From: Prorocentrum cordatum
Lineage: Eukaryota > Sar > Dinophyceae > Prorocentrales > Prorocentraceae
Length of the DNA stretch: 64,000 nucleotides
Reading direction: 5' to 3'
Assembly (NCBI GenBank): GCA_963575745.1
Contig: CAUYUJ010018888.1
Coordinates: 43,501-107,500, forward strand
The position numbers and the translations under genes are program-made. Positions 10,571 to 21,141 of this stretch are shown in pieces. The notes below the pieces were generated by a model that did not search any database, had not been told where the DNA came from, and was given only the letters and a program-made list of their open reading frames with translations. Within the stretch, counting starts at the first letter, position 1; every line of letters starts with the position of its first letter.

Positions 10571-10620
10571 GCGTGTCGCGCCGCCAGTTCTCGCCCACCG
10601 CGCTTCAGCGCGACACGCTG
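10571..10620 (+). repeat. GCGTGTCGCGC hairpin, copy 1
   Basis: GCGTGTCGCGC pairs with GCGCGACACGC across a ~26-nt loop containing GCCCACCGCGCTTC. The same loop and right arm recur at 61986-62036. Confidence 0.7.
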
Positions 10621-10747
10621 ACCACGTCGCATGCCCCGAAGCGTCAACGTCCTGAGCCTCTTCCTGCCTCCCTCCACGCGGAGCTACCTGTTTGCAGGGC
10701 ATAGCGCGTCGTCAGGGCCGCCGCCGCGACACGCTAAGCAAACGTTC

Positions 10748-10784
10748 CTGACTTTAGACGATACAGCTTTTCAACTAAAGTCAG
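10748..10784 (+). repeat. Short hairpin (10-bp perfect stem)
   Basis: CTGACTTTAG (10748-10757) pairs exactly with CTAAAGTCAG (10775-10784) across 17 nt. Confidence 0.7.
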
Positions 10785-11220
10785 TTCATCGTGCCATATG
10801 AGGAGGCACTGGAGGAGGCCCCTGGCGGTCCCTGGATATCTCCTGCATTCCCCCTGGATGCTTCTTGAGGTTCCTGGGCGCCCTCAGCGGTTGAAAGGGG
10901 CCTCGTCGACGGCGACGGCGGACAGAGAGGCGACACGAAGGAGTCAGAGCCCAGCGCTGACCCAAGGAAGCCTGCGCGGAGGGGGCAGTGGGGAGGGCTC
11001 CCAGGAGGTCTCGCCGTCGCCGTGGTCGAGGAGCAGCTGAGATCGAGGCTCCTCGATCCCCGACCACAGCTGCTGCGCGATGACGGCGACGGCGAGGCAG
11101 AGAGTCACCGCGCAGGATGGAGTGGTCCCGAGGAGAGCGGGGTCCTGCAGACCCTAGGGCGTCCCCCCCTAGGACCAGCTCCTTCGCACCGAGGCTTTAA
11201 ACATGTTGTTCTGAGCGCTC
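10785..11220. other. Spacer with no supportable gene
   Basis: GC-rich. Several short frames on both strands; none carries recognisable protein features. Confidence 0.4.
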
Positions 11221-11257
11221 TGTCGGCTCAGTCGTGATCTTAGTTGCCTCGATACGC

Positions 11258-11416
11258 TTAAGTCGGGCGTGTCCCTCTACAGGAGGACTATTCACAAATA
11301 GTCAACAAGTAGTCTGGGGACTATTCTTTTGACAATGTTTAATTATTTGTTGGTGATTTGTTTTTGCTATTTTCTATTTTTCGTCAAAACTCCCACGGGG
11401 GGACAGGCCCGACCTA
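11258..11416 (+). mobile_element. Small TIR element (MITE-like), copy 1
   Basis: The 159-bp element begins TTAAGTCGGGCGTGTCCCT and ends with the inverted copy GGGGACAGGCCCGACCTAA. The interior is T-rich and has no coding capacity; it includes ACAGGAGG just inside the left end and ATTTTTCGTC before the right end. Copies of the same plan are at 23867-24024 and 62986-63158. Here the element lies between direct copies of GTCGGC-CAGTCGTGATCTT...GTTGCCTCGATACGC (11222 and 11421). Confidence 0.75.
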
Positions 11417-11439
11417 ATTTTGTCGGCGCAGTCGTGATC

Positions 11440-11625
11440 TTCTTCGTTGCCTCGATACGCCCGTCTGGAAACGCAGCGCGTACCGGGCGCCCGTGCCAGT
11501 ACGTTGCGTGTTGGCTCGGTGTATTGGCACACGCTTTGGCGAACGCATCGCGTCAGACCTTCATATCAGTTTACGTGCTGAGGTCCGTATCAATTCGCTA
11601 CGTGTTGCGTGTTGCATATCGGGTC
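11440..11625 (+). repeat. Dispersed ~190-bp repeat, copy 2
   Basis: Second copy of 10195-10395: CGCCCGTCTGGAAACGCAG, GGCACACGCTTTGGCGAACG, CGTCAGACC, TGAGGTCCGTATCA. Confidence 0.7.
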
Positions 11626-11639
11626 GCTAGAATCGTGAT

Positions 11640-11936
11640 GCGATCGTCCCGCTCGACCAACTTATCTTCTCGGAACACGAGGTGGCATGTCAACTGGCAG
11701 AATATCGGATGGACTCTTTGCGTATCCCCACCAGCCCATCCAAAACCGATACCCTGGCGAGTTGAGACGATCATGCGGGAGGCTATCTTGGGCGAATCAT
11801 TGCCGCTCCCTGCCTTTTGCAGAGCCTACGTATGTGGCCAAACGTTGCGGCCCGAGCTCGGCCAAGCTATCGGACTACGTGTACCCCAAGCCGTTGCGGT
11901 AACCCTTCGGAGAACACGTGGGGTGACTACCAATAA
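11640..11936 (+). repeat. Repeat module ending in a triplet array (copy 1)
   Basis: Two blocks recur elsewhere. TATCCCCACCAGCCCATCC with GAGTTGAG and GATCATG (about 11729-11776) matches 43230-43288. GGCCAAACGTTG...CCGAGCT...CTATYGG (about 11837-11875) matches 15512-15545. In all three places the module is followed within 70-130 bp by a long triplet microsatellite. This suggests a retroposon-like unit whose 3' end seeds triplet arrays; its nature is unproven. Confidence 0.55.
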
Positions 11937-12075
11937 CACGACGACTACTACTACCACCATTACCACTACTACTTTTATTATTACTACTACTACTACTATT
12001 ACTACTACTACTACTACTATTACTACTACTACTACTGCTACTACTACTACTACTATTATTACTACTACTACTACG

Positions 12076-12115
<40 letters not shown>

Positions 12116-12141
12116 ACACCACTACCACTACCACTACCACT

Positions 12142-12181
<40 letters not shown>

Positions 12182-12182
12182 G

Positions 12183-12216
<34 letters not shown>

Positions 12217-12303
12217 GCTACTACGACTACTACGACTACTACGGCTGTTACGACTACTACGACTACTACGGCTACTACGACTACTACTACTACTACTACT
12301 ACG

Positions 12304-12369
<66 letters not shown>

Positions 12370-12370
12370 G

Positions 12371-12414
<44 letters not shown>

Positions 12415-12789
12415 GCTACTACTCCTATTACGATCACGACTGATCTTTTCCCCACTATTTCTATTATTGCTACTACTACTACTACTCCGACTACTACTAC
12501 TACTGCCACCACCAATACTGCTATTACTACTACTACTACTACTACTACTGCTACTACTACTACTACTGCTGCTGCTACTACTACTACTACTAGTGCTACT
12601 ACCTGTCCGATTACGGCTACTGCTACTACTACACTGCTACTTTTACTACTACTACTTCTACCACGACTACTACTACGACTACTACGACTATTGCTACTAC
12701 TACTACTACGGCTATCACTACGACTACCACTACTACTACGACGACGACTATTACCACTACTACTACTACTACTACTGCTACTACTATTG

Positions 12790-12820
<31 letters not shown>

Positions 12821-12884
12821 CACTACTACTATTTCACACTACCACTATTACACACTACCACTACTACTACTACTACTACTACTG

Positions 12885-12921
<37 letters not shown>

Positions 12922-12926
12922 GACTT

Positions 12927-12966
<40 letters not shown>

Positions 12967-13142
12967 AACTATCACTACTACTACTACTACTACTACTCCG
13001 ACTATCATTACTACTACTCCTAAACCTACTCTAACGATTCTTATTACTATTCTTATCACTATTACTATTACTACTGCTACTGCTACTACTACGACTACTA
13101 CTACTACTACGACTACTACTACTGCGGCTACTACCATTATTG

Positions 13143-13182
<40 letters not shown>

Positions 13183-13184
13183 GG

Positions 13185-13230
<46 letters not shown>

Positions 13231-13698
13231 GACTGGCTCCACCTACTAACTGCGACGACGACGGCGACGACGACGACGACTACTACTACTACACCACTAG
13301 TACTACTACTACTAGTATTATGACTACTACGTTACAACGACGAGGAGGACGACGACAATTACTACAACTACTACTACTACTACCACTACCACTACGACTA
13401 CATCTATTACTACTACCACCACCTCCACTACGATTAATTCGAGGAGCACGACTAGCACGACTAGCAACCATGAGTATCCATATTAGTAGTAATTACATCT
13501 CGTAGCCATACGACTTCCATTAATACGGCTACTATTACTACGACTACTATTTCTACTACTAGTACTACTACGACTAGGACTACTACTACTACTACTACTA
13601 CTACTGCTACTGCTACTGCTACTGCTACTACTACTACTACTACTAATAATAATCATGATGCGATGGCTACTACCAGTACTACTACAGCTTCTACTACG

Positions 13699-13738
<40 letters not shown>

Positions 13739-13853
13739 TTTACTACTACTACTACTACTACTACTCCTTCCACTACTACTTCCACTACTACTACTCTTAC
13801 GAATACAACTATTTCTGCTACAGAAGCTGCTACTGCTACTACTACTACTTCTT

Positions 13854-13893
<40 letters not shown>

Positions 13894-13973
13894 GACTCAA
13901 CTGATGCTGCTGCGACTACTACTACTACAACGACTACTGCCACGACTAGTATTACTACTACCACTACTTCTGT

Positions 13974-14008
<35 letters not shown>

Positions 14009-14033
14009 TTTCCACTACTACTACTACTACTAT

Positions 14034-14069
<36 letters not shown>

Positions 14070-14224
14070 GGCGACTACGACTACGATTGCTACTATTACG
14101 ACGGCTACTACTACTTCTACTACTACTACGATTACTACTACTACTACTACTACTGCTACTACTACTACTACTACTACTACTGCTACTACTGCTGCTACTA
14201 CTACTACTACTACGACTAGTACTT

Positions 14225-14297
<73 letters not shown>

Positions 14298-14455
14298 TAC
14301 TACTACTACTACTACTACTATTACCAGTACTACTACTACTACTACTTCTACTACTACTACTACTACTACTACCACTACTACTACTACTACTATTACTACT
14401 ACTACTACTACTACTACTACTCCTACTACTACTACTACTACTAATAATCGTATCA
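11937..14455 (+). repeat. 2.5-kb ACT triplet array
   Basis: About 2.5 kb of (ACT)n with ACG, GCT, ATT and CCT variants and a few short interruptions (12440-12460, 12600-12640, 13235-13290, 13400-13560). A run of ACG units sits at about 14258-14296. Frames through it encode poly-Thr, poly-Tyr, poly-Leu or poly-Val and are not genes. Confidence 0.95.
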
Positions 14456-14660
14456 CGACAACAACTTCTAATACGACGAATCATTCCATTGACGAGAACG
14501 GCATTGTGCATCTTACTATGATACTAGCCGTAGCATTAAGAATACTACGGGTAACACGAATACGATTCAGAATACCAGTAACGCTGACATTGGCAACCTT
14601 AGCAAAACACGTAGACATAGGACAGGGTGGGAACATCGAGCAGGAGGAGGAGGAGGATGA
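14456..14660. other. AT-richer link between the ACT array and the minisatellite
   Basis: About 200 bp of mixed sequence with no gene; it ends in a short GAGCAGGAGG stretch. Confidence 0.4.
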
Positions 14661-15345
14661 GGCGGCCTCTTGGGAGTTTCTTGGGCCTTTCTTGTGCCCT
14701 GGGGGCCTCTTGGAGGCTTCCTCGGGGCTTGCTTGGGCCTCTCGGGGTGCTTTGGAGGCTCTTCGGGGGGTTCTGTGGCAGTCAGTGGGCGTTCCTTGCC
14801 CGTCCGGCGCTGTCGGAAGCCGTCGAGCGAGCGTCTCTGGGCCGATTCGGGGCCCTCTTGGGGTGCTTCAGAGCCGTCTTGGAGGCCATATTGGGCGTAT
14901 TGGGGGTCTCCTGGGCCGTCTTGGGGCTTGGGGCCGTCGTGGGGGGCCGATTGGGCCGTCATTGGGGGCCATCTCGAAGGCCCCTTGGGCGCTCTTGGGG
15001 CCATCTTGGTGGCCTCTGGGGCCGTCTTGGCCCGTCGGTAAGCTGACAATGGGCAAACGCCCAAACCTTCCAGTACACATCAAGCATCATTCACACTTTT
15101 GAAAATCGCTCAACAGTCCAGGTCTCTTCGGGTCTTTCTGGAGGTCCTCTTGGAGACCTCTCGGGCCGTATTGGGTGATGTTGAGGCCATGTTGTAGCGG
15201 CCCGTCTGGGAGACACGTTGGTACCGTTTTGGAAACCATCTTGGCCGCCTTGGGGGCATCTCGGCGGTCATTTTGAGCTATCTGTGGCCGTCCTGGAACG
15301 CTTTGTTATGCACGTTGAGGTCTTTACTGGGCACTTTTCGGGTAG
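14661..15345 (+). repeat. CTTGGGCC minisatellite, ~10-11 bp period
   Basis: Degenerate tandem units such as GGCCTCTTGGG, GCCGTCTTGGG and GGCCATCTTGG spaced 10 or 11 bp apart (14661-15050 and 15118-15345). An AT-rich block with CATCAAGCATCATTC at 15050-15117 splits the array. Gly/Trp/Leu/Ser-rich frames through it are composition artefacts. The same family recurs at least nine more times in the window. Confidence 0.85.
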
Positions 15346-15445
15346 CCAGCGGGTTGGGCCGAAGGCCTTCGGGAACTTTAAACACCTTTCAGTCAACAAC
15401 TACCTCTAATCTGGCACGCCGTGCACCCCCGTGGTAAGCCAGCAG
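15346..15445 (+). repeat. Minisatellite-edge element, copy 1
   Basis: About 100 bp: CCAGCGGGTTGGGCCGAAGGCC, an AT-richer centre, then CACGCCGTGCACCCCCGTGG and TAAGCC. The plan recurs at 22189-22290 and 22680-22785, each time beside a CTTGGGCC array. Confidence 0.65.
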
Positions 15446-15665
15446 TGATCGGCGGATCGACGACGCCTACGGCGAACCACCGCCGCCCCATTGCGTTTTG
15501 GAAGCCCCAGTTCGGCCAAACGTTGGGCCGAGCTATTGGGCTGTGTCCCCCCCCAGCCGTCGTGGAACCCGGGGGAACATTGGGGAGAATAGTGGGAAGG
15601 AGGCAGAGGGGAAGGAGGAGGAGGAGGCGGAGGAGGAGGAGGAGGAGGAGCAGGAAGAAGAAGCG
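15446..15665 (+). repeat. Repeat module ending in an AGG array
   Basis: GGCCAAACGTTGGGCCGAGCTATTGG at 15514-15540 matches part of the module at 11837-11875. About 60 bp later comes an AGG/GGA array (15598-15665), which then passes into CTTGGGCC minisatellite. No gene. Confidence 0.5.
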
Positions 15666-15779
15666 GAGGCGTCTTGGGGACTCTTGGGGTCTTCCTGGGA
15701 TTTGGGGTTTCCTGGGGTTCTTGGGGGCCCCTTGGGGGCCTCTTGGGCCCCCCATATGGGGCATCTCGGCCGTCTCAGG
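15666..15779 (+). repeat. CTTGGGCC minisatellite directly upstream of the LINE
   Basis: Units of 10-11 bp with TCTTGGGG run up to ATCTCGGCCG (15763-15772), 7 nt before the spliced leader. The same 10-mer occurs at 21142-21151, where the array resumes. Confidence 0.8.
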
Positions 15780-15801
15780 TCCGTAGCCATTTTGGCTCAA
15801 G
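15780..15801 (+). promoter_or_regulatory. Genomic copy of the dinoflagellate spliced leader
   Basis: The 22 nt begin TCCGTAGCC, continue ATTTTGGCTCAA and end in G, matching the conserved dinoflagellate SL (D-CCGTAGCCATTTTGGCTCAA-G) at every position. In dinoflagellates this leader is added to nuclear mRNAs by trans-splicing. A copy fused to a downstream unit, with no donor intron after it, is the mark of an mRNA that was reverse-transcribed and reinserted. Here it forms the 5' end of the LINE. Confidence 0.9.
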
Positions 15802-16025
15802 GCCAAGATGGTGATTTCTGAACTGCCTATTCGGGGTAGGCTCCCATCCACTCATCCAGGTTATCCTGCTCATGCGTTCGCAGCACCGATCAGGGGTGAG
15901 CTGCCGCCCATTGCGAAGTTTCGCCATCCATCTCATAGCTGCCTCAGCACTCCATATCTCCTGCGCTGCGCTTCGGACAGAGCGCGCCTCATCGAGTCCT
16001 CACGGCGACACCAGTTGTCTACCGA

Positions 16026-17384
16026 ATGGCTTCTGATAGCGGCTCAGGTTCCAGTTAATCCAAGTCAAGTGTTCCCCGGCAACATCGCTCGCATCATCGC
16101 CGCCGCGGAACACGCAGTGGATCACGCAGTGGACCACCACTCCCGCAGCCAGCAGAGACAGCGTCGCGATCGACAAACCCGCGCGCCAAAGGAACCACCA
16201 GTTCGGCAACGAGAACGGGGAGGACGTGACACAGGTTCTCGTTGGCCAGGCAATTCGGGTGGAGGCGCATATAGACATCACCTTCAGCAGCAGCAGCGAC
16301 AAGCAGCATAAGTTTGTCAGCTCATGGAGGGAGCCGACGGCCTCCCCATATTCCCAGATGCTGGGAGGCCCCGTGCTGACCCGCTTCGTGATCGAGATCC
16401 ATGGGCAAATCCGAGTGCTACTCCAGTCGATGGGCCACCCACCCCAAATACTCAACAATGCGCTGGCGGCCATGGTGCTGGGGCAGGCCTTGCGCTGGAG
16501 GCCAGGCTCGCGACCATCTTCGCCGAACAGATGCAGCTAGCCACATCGAGACCCCAGGCAGAGACCACCTCAATCCTGCAGTCGGCCACGTCCACTCTCC
16601 ATAATGAATTTCAAGCAGTCATCGGCCAAATTCGCCAGCCGGGTTCGCGGCTGGACACATTGGATTACACGGCCAGGGGCATCAATCAGAGAGCCCATGT
16701 TGCCGATCAAGAGCAGCAGCAGCTGCGCGCCGACGTCTATTGTGTCCAGGCCATCCTCGCTGGGGCAAAGGCGACGCTCCCATCGCTCGACATGGCAGCG
16801 CTGGCAGTCTGGGATCGCCCACCAGACCCTCTCCTTTATGCCATCGGTGCAGCGACAGCAGTGCAGCCATCAGAGGTCCGCAGGGCCTTGAAACCATAGA
16901 TCAATGCAGCTGGTGTGATCATTTCGGACGTGGAGCTGGTCGGTGGCGCGCCATCCAGACGATTCCACTTGCGGGCCCCGGGCGGCGCGGCAGCGCCCTC
17001 TCGTAGCGGTTCCTTGGCGAGGGACCGCCGCAAAGGGAGCCGACGGGGGCATTTCCCCTGCAACGACACCAATGGCGCCGCCACCCCGCTCTACATCAAC
17101 GAAGAGCCCCAAAACACTACGGCGTGAAATCCAGACGAAGAAGCTCGCGGAAATACTTGGAGAACGGCACGAGGTGCATTTCTCCAGGGCGGTGGGCAAC
17201 GACGGGGCCGCCCCCTGCAACGCCATCCCTATCGTCAGTGCGGAGGTCGGGGACGACGCCTCCGCTGCCACGCAGCCCAGGTGGGACGGTGCAGCTATTG
17301 CAAGACTTGAGATTGACAGACAAAGCACTGATGACGCATTCCAGCGCATTTCGCGCCACTGATTCTTTGCTGTGGTCTATTTAA
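16026..17384 (+). pseudogene. LINE ORF1-like protein, broken
   Basis: The chosen start is the ATG at 16026 (MASDSGSGSS). It is followed in frame by a TAA, then a Ser/Arg-rich basic segment (SKSSVPRQHRSHHRRRGTRS). The reading moves to frame 2 (TQVLVGQAIRVEAHIDITFS at about 16229), then to frame 1 for a coiled-coil-like stretch (LEARLATIFAEQMQ to VADQEQQQLRAD). A RPPDPLLYAIGAATA segment leads to a TAG at 16897. Beyond it the same frame gives IISDVELVGGAPSRRFHLR and TPLYINEE. A shift at CCCCAAAAC near 17112 gives KTLRREIQTKKLAEIL, and the end (ATDSLLWSI, stop 17382-17384) is in frame 3. This plan, basic Ser-rich N-terminus, coiled coil, then a nucleic-acid-binding-like fold, agrees with LINE ORF1 proteins that bind element RNA. 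Binding is inferred. Confidence 0.65.
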
Positions 17385-18370
17385 CGGTAGGTGGGCCCCG
17401 TGGCGTATCAACCAGCGCAGTGCTGACTCAAGATCAGGGCGGTTGGTGCCTTGGAATGCCGGGGGTCCCTGTTGCCACAATGTGCGTCGAAGGAGGAAGA
17501 CGCTGCTTCGTCTTGATATATTTGCGCCAGGGTTCTCTCATTGTGCTTCGAGAAACGCACCGTGTCCGACAACAGCTTGAAGTGCTCATGGCGTCCTCTC
17601 CATTTCGTTATCGCGCGTGGGACTCACAGGCGACGCAGGCGAGGAACGGAGGAGTTGCGTACCTCCTGCCATGTGATCGTGATGCGCTACCAGCACAACG
17701 CTCTCATGCTCAATTTCATACCCCAGTTCCTCGGCGGATCGCTACACCTCGCATCGACTCCGCTGATGGCCACTACCCTATGTTGGCCATGAATGTACAC
17801 ACCTCTGATCGTGCTCCCAGATTCCAACAGCTGGCTGCCAACGCTTGGGAGGATGCGGTAGAATGGGATCATGGTGGCCCCCGCCACCGCGCGTCCACTG
17901 CCATGGGTGACTTCGACATTCGCGATGGAGAACCTCTCGGTCACGATGCGCCGACCCCATTGCGAGCGCCATTGCCGACGGCGCGGACATTCCAGCCGGA
18001 CGAGGTCTGTTGGCGTGCTCTCTTTGATCTAACGCAGGAGGTGCAGGCCGGCATCCCGACCCACTTCAGTCGCCAACAATACACCGCCTCCGCCATTGAC
18101 AGGGCCTTTCTTGTCATGCCCGAGCACTTCCTCCTCGACGCGGATGTCCTCCTGAATGTGGATCCCGACCCGCTCGGAATGTCCCAGGGGGGGATCAGCT
18201 ACCATTCCGTGTTGTTGCTCAACCCCAAATTCGAGGCACCAGGAGACACCGCGGACTATCGCATCCCAGATGTGGTGTTCAACGACGTAAGGTATAAGGT
18301 TATATTGAAAAGCTTATGCATGCGGCGGAACGGGATCGTTTCCCTCCTGTTACCAGATGGCAGCATCTGA
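17385..18370 (+). pseudogene. LINE endonuclease domain with a damaged active site
   Basis: The frame is open through this region to a TGA at 18368. The EEP (apurinic-type) endonuclease landmarks occur in order: LIVLRETHR at 17534-17563 (usual core QExH, here RETH), AMNVHTS around 17790, AMGDFDIRDGEP with GDFD at 17906-17917, SAIDRAFL around 18095, and GISYHS at 18191-18208. The family's last landmark is SDH; here the Asp codon is TAC (Tyr) at 18200, a single-base change from GAC, and the His is kept. In an intact element this domain nicks target DNA for target-primed reverse transcription. Both substitutions suggest an inactive enzyme. The reading leaves this frame near 18300-18316. Confidence 0.75.
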
Positions 18371-20060
18371 AGGATATGATGATTGAAGCGGCTAGACAAA
18401 CTCGAGATGACTTGCGACGGCTTCTCCTTCGCACGGGCGACAAGCGTGCCAGAGGGGGGGGGGGGGGGGGCGCAACATCACGCTACGTAGCATATCCATA
18501 TCTCGTGTGGCCTGGAGACACGCTGCGAAGCTCGCGGCGCTCATCATCGCTAGTTCAGACGAGGGTGCCAAGTGTCTTCAACTTCGAGAGATGGACAGGT
18601 TCAGCTCAGGGAGTCATTCGCTTCTCGCCGTCACCCCCTGCATGATGCTGCGCTCCTGCCCAACCACGAATTTGCAGCGCAAGCAGCTCAGCGTGCCCTG
18701 CGGGGTTGTCAGCGAAAGTTGGCAACGCGCCACTTCAGATCAGTCAAGGCTATTCGCCGCCGTGCCATGCTATGGGGGCCCCGAGGCCGTCGTCTCGTTC
18801 TAGCAGGGATCCGTCCTGAAGATGCCCTCGAATCCTCCCAATCGGTAACCGCCAGGGATCCCAGCAGTGTCTTGGCGGCACTTCGACGTCGCTGGTCAGC
18901 GGTCTTTCGGGCACAACCAGCCACTCGACTGGGGATCAGACACCACTGGGAGCGCCGCTATCCAGCCTACGAGATGGCCGACCTAGCACTGCCCAGCATC
19001 ACGGACCTTAAGAACACGCCCAGACATGTACGTCACAGTGCCCGACAGGCTCCCCTACAAGGCTTGGATGGCCTCGGAGAGGCAGATCGCAGTCCTGCGT
19101 GGCCTCTCGCAGCACATCATGGCGGGCCACCACGCACCAGAGGCCCTGAATGACTCCATCTTCGCATACTTGCCCAAAGGAAGTGAGCCTAGCGATGACT
19201 GCGAGTGACTGCGTAGCCCTGATCAGATTCGCCCTCTCCTGCTGCGCAACGCGGCTTCTAAGACCCCAGCTTCAGCGGCCAATCAGAAGCTCAAAGGACT
19301 GGTCCGCGCCCGCTCGCACCAAGTCCAGCAAGGATTCGTCCCGGGCGGGAATTTTCTCTGCACTTTGCTCCAGCTAGACACAGCCGCCCAATCGGCTAGC
19401 AACAGCGAGACAGCCGAAGCTCAGGCGCCTGTCTTTGATGCGTTCGATATAGCCGCTGCGTTTCCATCCCTTGGCCACGATTGGTTGCGGGGGGTTCTCT
19501 CGCGGTTTGGCGCGCCTCCTGGATGTGCGTTTTTTTTTTTGCCTCGTTGTACTTAGGGCCCCGCAGCTTTGCTATGCTTCAGAGCGAAATGCAAGTTATG
19601 TTCCAGTAGCGGTCGGGCGTACTGCAAGGCTGCCCACTTTCAGGCTCGGTGTAGGCCATCGCTATGGGCCCGATGTTAACCCATCTGGTGGCGGAGGCGT
19701 CGTCGTCGTCTCCGCGGGGGGTCGTCGGGGGGCGTGCTAATGATGCGGGGCTTGTGCAGCCCTGCCAGTCCGATTAAACGCGCGTCTTTCCTGTCTTCAG
19801 AATTTGCCGAGGAGCTAGCAACATTGAGGCCCCAACCCAGCAATGCTGTAGTTGTTCCCCTTTGGGCGGGGGTCGCGCCAGAGGTTGACCATCGCATTCG
19901 CTCATTTTTAGAGTCAAGCATTCCCGAATGGCGCGGTTTCAGGATTGCTGGCCAGGCAAAGTATCTTGGGGCGCAATTTGGACCCGCGGCCACAGAGAGC
20001 GGAGTTGAGGCAGAGGCCATTCGTGAATGGTGGAGTCGGACTTGCGACATTCCATGATCG
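18316..20060 (+). pseudogene. LINE reverse transcriptase, multiply frameshifted
   Basis: The linker after the endonuclease (18316-18440, frame 1) is helical (LKDMMIEAARQTRDDLRRLL). A frame-2 block (18620-19020) follows. The fingers are in frame 3: DRLPYKAWMASE (about 19041), EALNDSIFAYLPKG (about 19140) and GFVPGGNFL (about 19332). Motif A is FDIAAAFPSL, catalytic Asp at 19446. Motif B is SGVLQGCPLSGSV at 19613-19651 in frame 2, ended by a TAG at 19652. The catalytic box, usually xADD, reads RAND at 19733-19744, so the first Asp is Asn. The thumb-proximal block AKYLGAQFGPA follows in frame 3 (about 19956). At least four frame changes are needed. An intact enzyme would copy element RNA at the nicked target. 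The recognition rests on motif order and is strong; the copy is dead. Confidence 0.85.
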
Positions 20061-21141
20061 ACCGCGCCATCGGATGTCAGCTGGTTTCTGTGCGACAGCA
20101 CTGCCCTCTCGACACTCAGTCTTGCGCAGCTTCGCCCATTGCCAACCGTTGCCTTGCACGCAGAAAAAATTGCTCTTCACGAAGTCCTCCGTTTGCCTCC
20201 CAGCTCGTTTCGGTTGGCCAATTTGTTTTCTTTCAGAGCACGCGGCTTGGTGGCCCCTGCTTCCGCGCTTATCATGAATGCGGCGAGCCTGTGGGGATGC
20301 GGCTTTCGCGCTTTGCGAGGTTGGGAATCGCCGCTGCAAGAATGGTCTGAAGCGGCGATTCTTCACGTTCCACTCGCGCGCTGGACGAGAGGACAATGGG
20401 GTACACCTTGCTGGAAAATAGAGCAAGGCTTCTTGCGGCGATTTGGCAGGCTGGCCGGTGGGCCACCCTTTTCACCCATCCCAGTCCAGTGGCTGCCTGG
20501 CGATCGGCGGTGGCAGCGGCTCGCGACGAACAGGTCAGCGCGGCGGGTGAAGGCCGCAAAGGAGAGGTTCAACGTTTTCTTTCTTCCTCGCTGCGCGCCT
20601 CTCTCTTTCCTCCAGGCTTCGAGATCACTATCGCCAAGCGTTTATCTGCGTGGGGCCTTTCCGCCTCGATTAGTGGGGCGGCGGGCGAGCGGCGGGGGAA
20701 TGCCTTGCGGTGCTCCGCGCATTCAAGCCTGCGTGGCAATGGAGTCTATTCAAGACCCTTGCAAGGGGTGGACAACATCACACCGCATGCACGTCAGTGG
20801 AGTTATATATGGAATTTTTGGTTGCAGTCAGCAGCCCGACTCTATCGCGCACTACCTCGCCCGCCCTGTCCTTGGCGCACTTCTCGCCCTCCCCCCTTTC
20901 ACCCCTTTTAACACTCGGCCTTGGTGCCGACAACGAATGCAACTGCGCAGCGCGCGCGCTCTCTCGCAGTGCCGCCATGCGCCTTGGCGTGCTCTCCTTT
21001 CGCACCTACCATAAGCTCAAGGCGACGCTGGTTCACGGAACCGCAGCGAACCCTCCAGAGCAATTTGCCACTGTAGCAGCTGCCGTGCACGCCACTGACA
21101 ACCAAGCGTGCGGCATGACTGTTGCCCCCCTGGTACGGTCG
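20061..21141 (+). pseudogene. LINE C-terminal region
   Basis: The frame-3 stretch from about 20139 includes ALHEVLRLPPSSFRL, which matches the 'H.LLR.P..S' block found after the thumb in such elements. Near 20820-20870 a decayed zinc-finger-like segment reads CSQQPDSIAHYLARP, where a second Cys would be expected before the Pro. The end (frame 1, about 20915-21110) reads SRSAAMRLGVLSFRTYHKLK, typical of the terminal helices of dinoflagellate elements. No RNase H follows before the minisatellite resumes at 21142. Confidence 0.55.

Larger units (their letters stand above)
15780..21141 (+). mobile_element. Full-length SL-tagged non-LTR retrotransposon (LINE), decayed
   Basis: The ~5.36-kb copy comprises the spliced leader, a ~225-bp 5' leader region, ORF1 (from the ATG at 16026), an endonuclease, a reverse transcriptase and a C-terminal domain, all on the plus strand in the standard LINE order. 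It sits inside a CTTGGGCC minisatellite. ATCTCGGCCG before it (15763) and after it (21142) is a candidate target-site duplication, though the array itself often contains similar words. No poly(A) or RNase H domain was seen. Frameshifts and stops break every domain, so the copy is inactive. The boundaries are by eye; the 3' end could differ by tens of bases. Confidence 0.85.

Noticed and set aside
11329-13023. 564-codon plus-strand open frame
   Set aside because: It is produced by the ACT array (poly-Thr, then poly-Leu and poly-Tyr after register slips). Only the first ~200 codons are ordinary sequence, and they cross a MITE and dispersed repeats.
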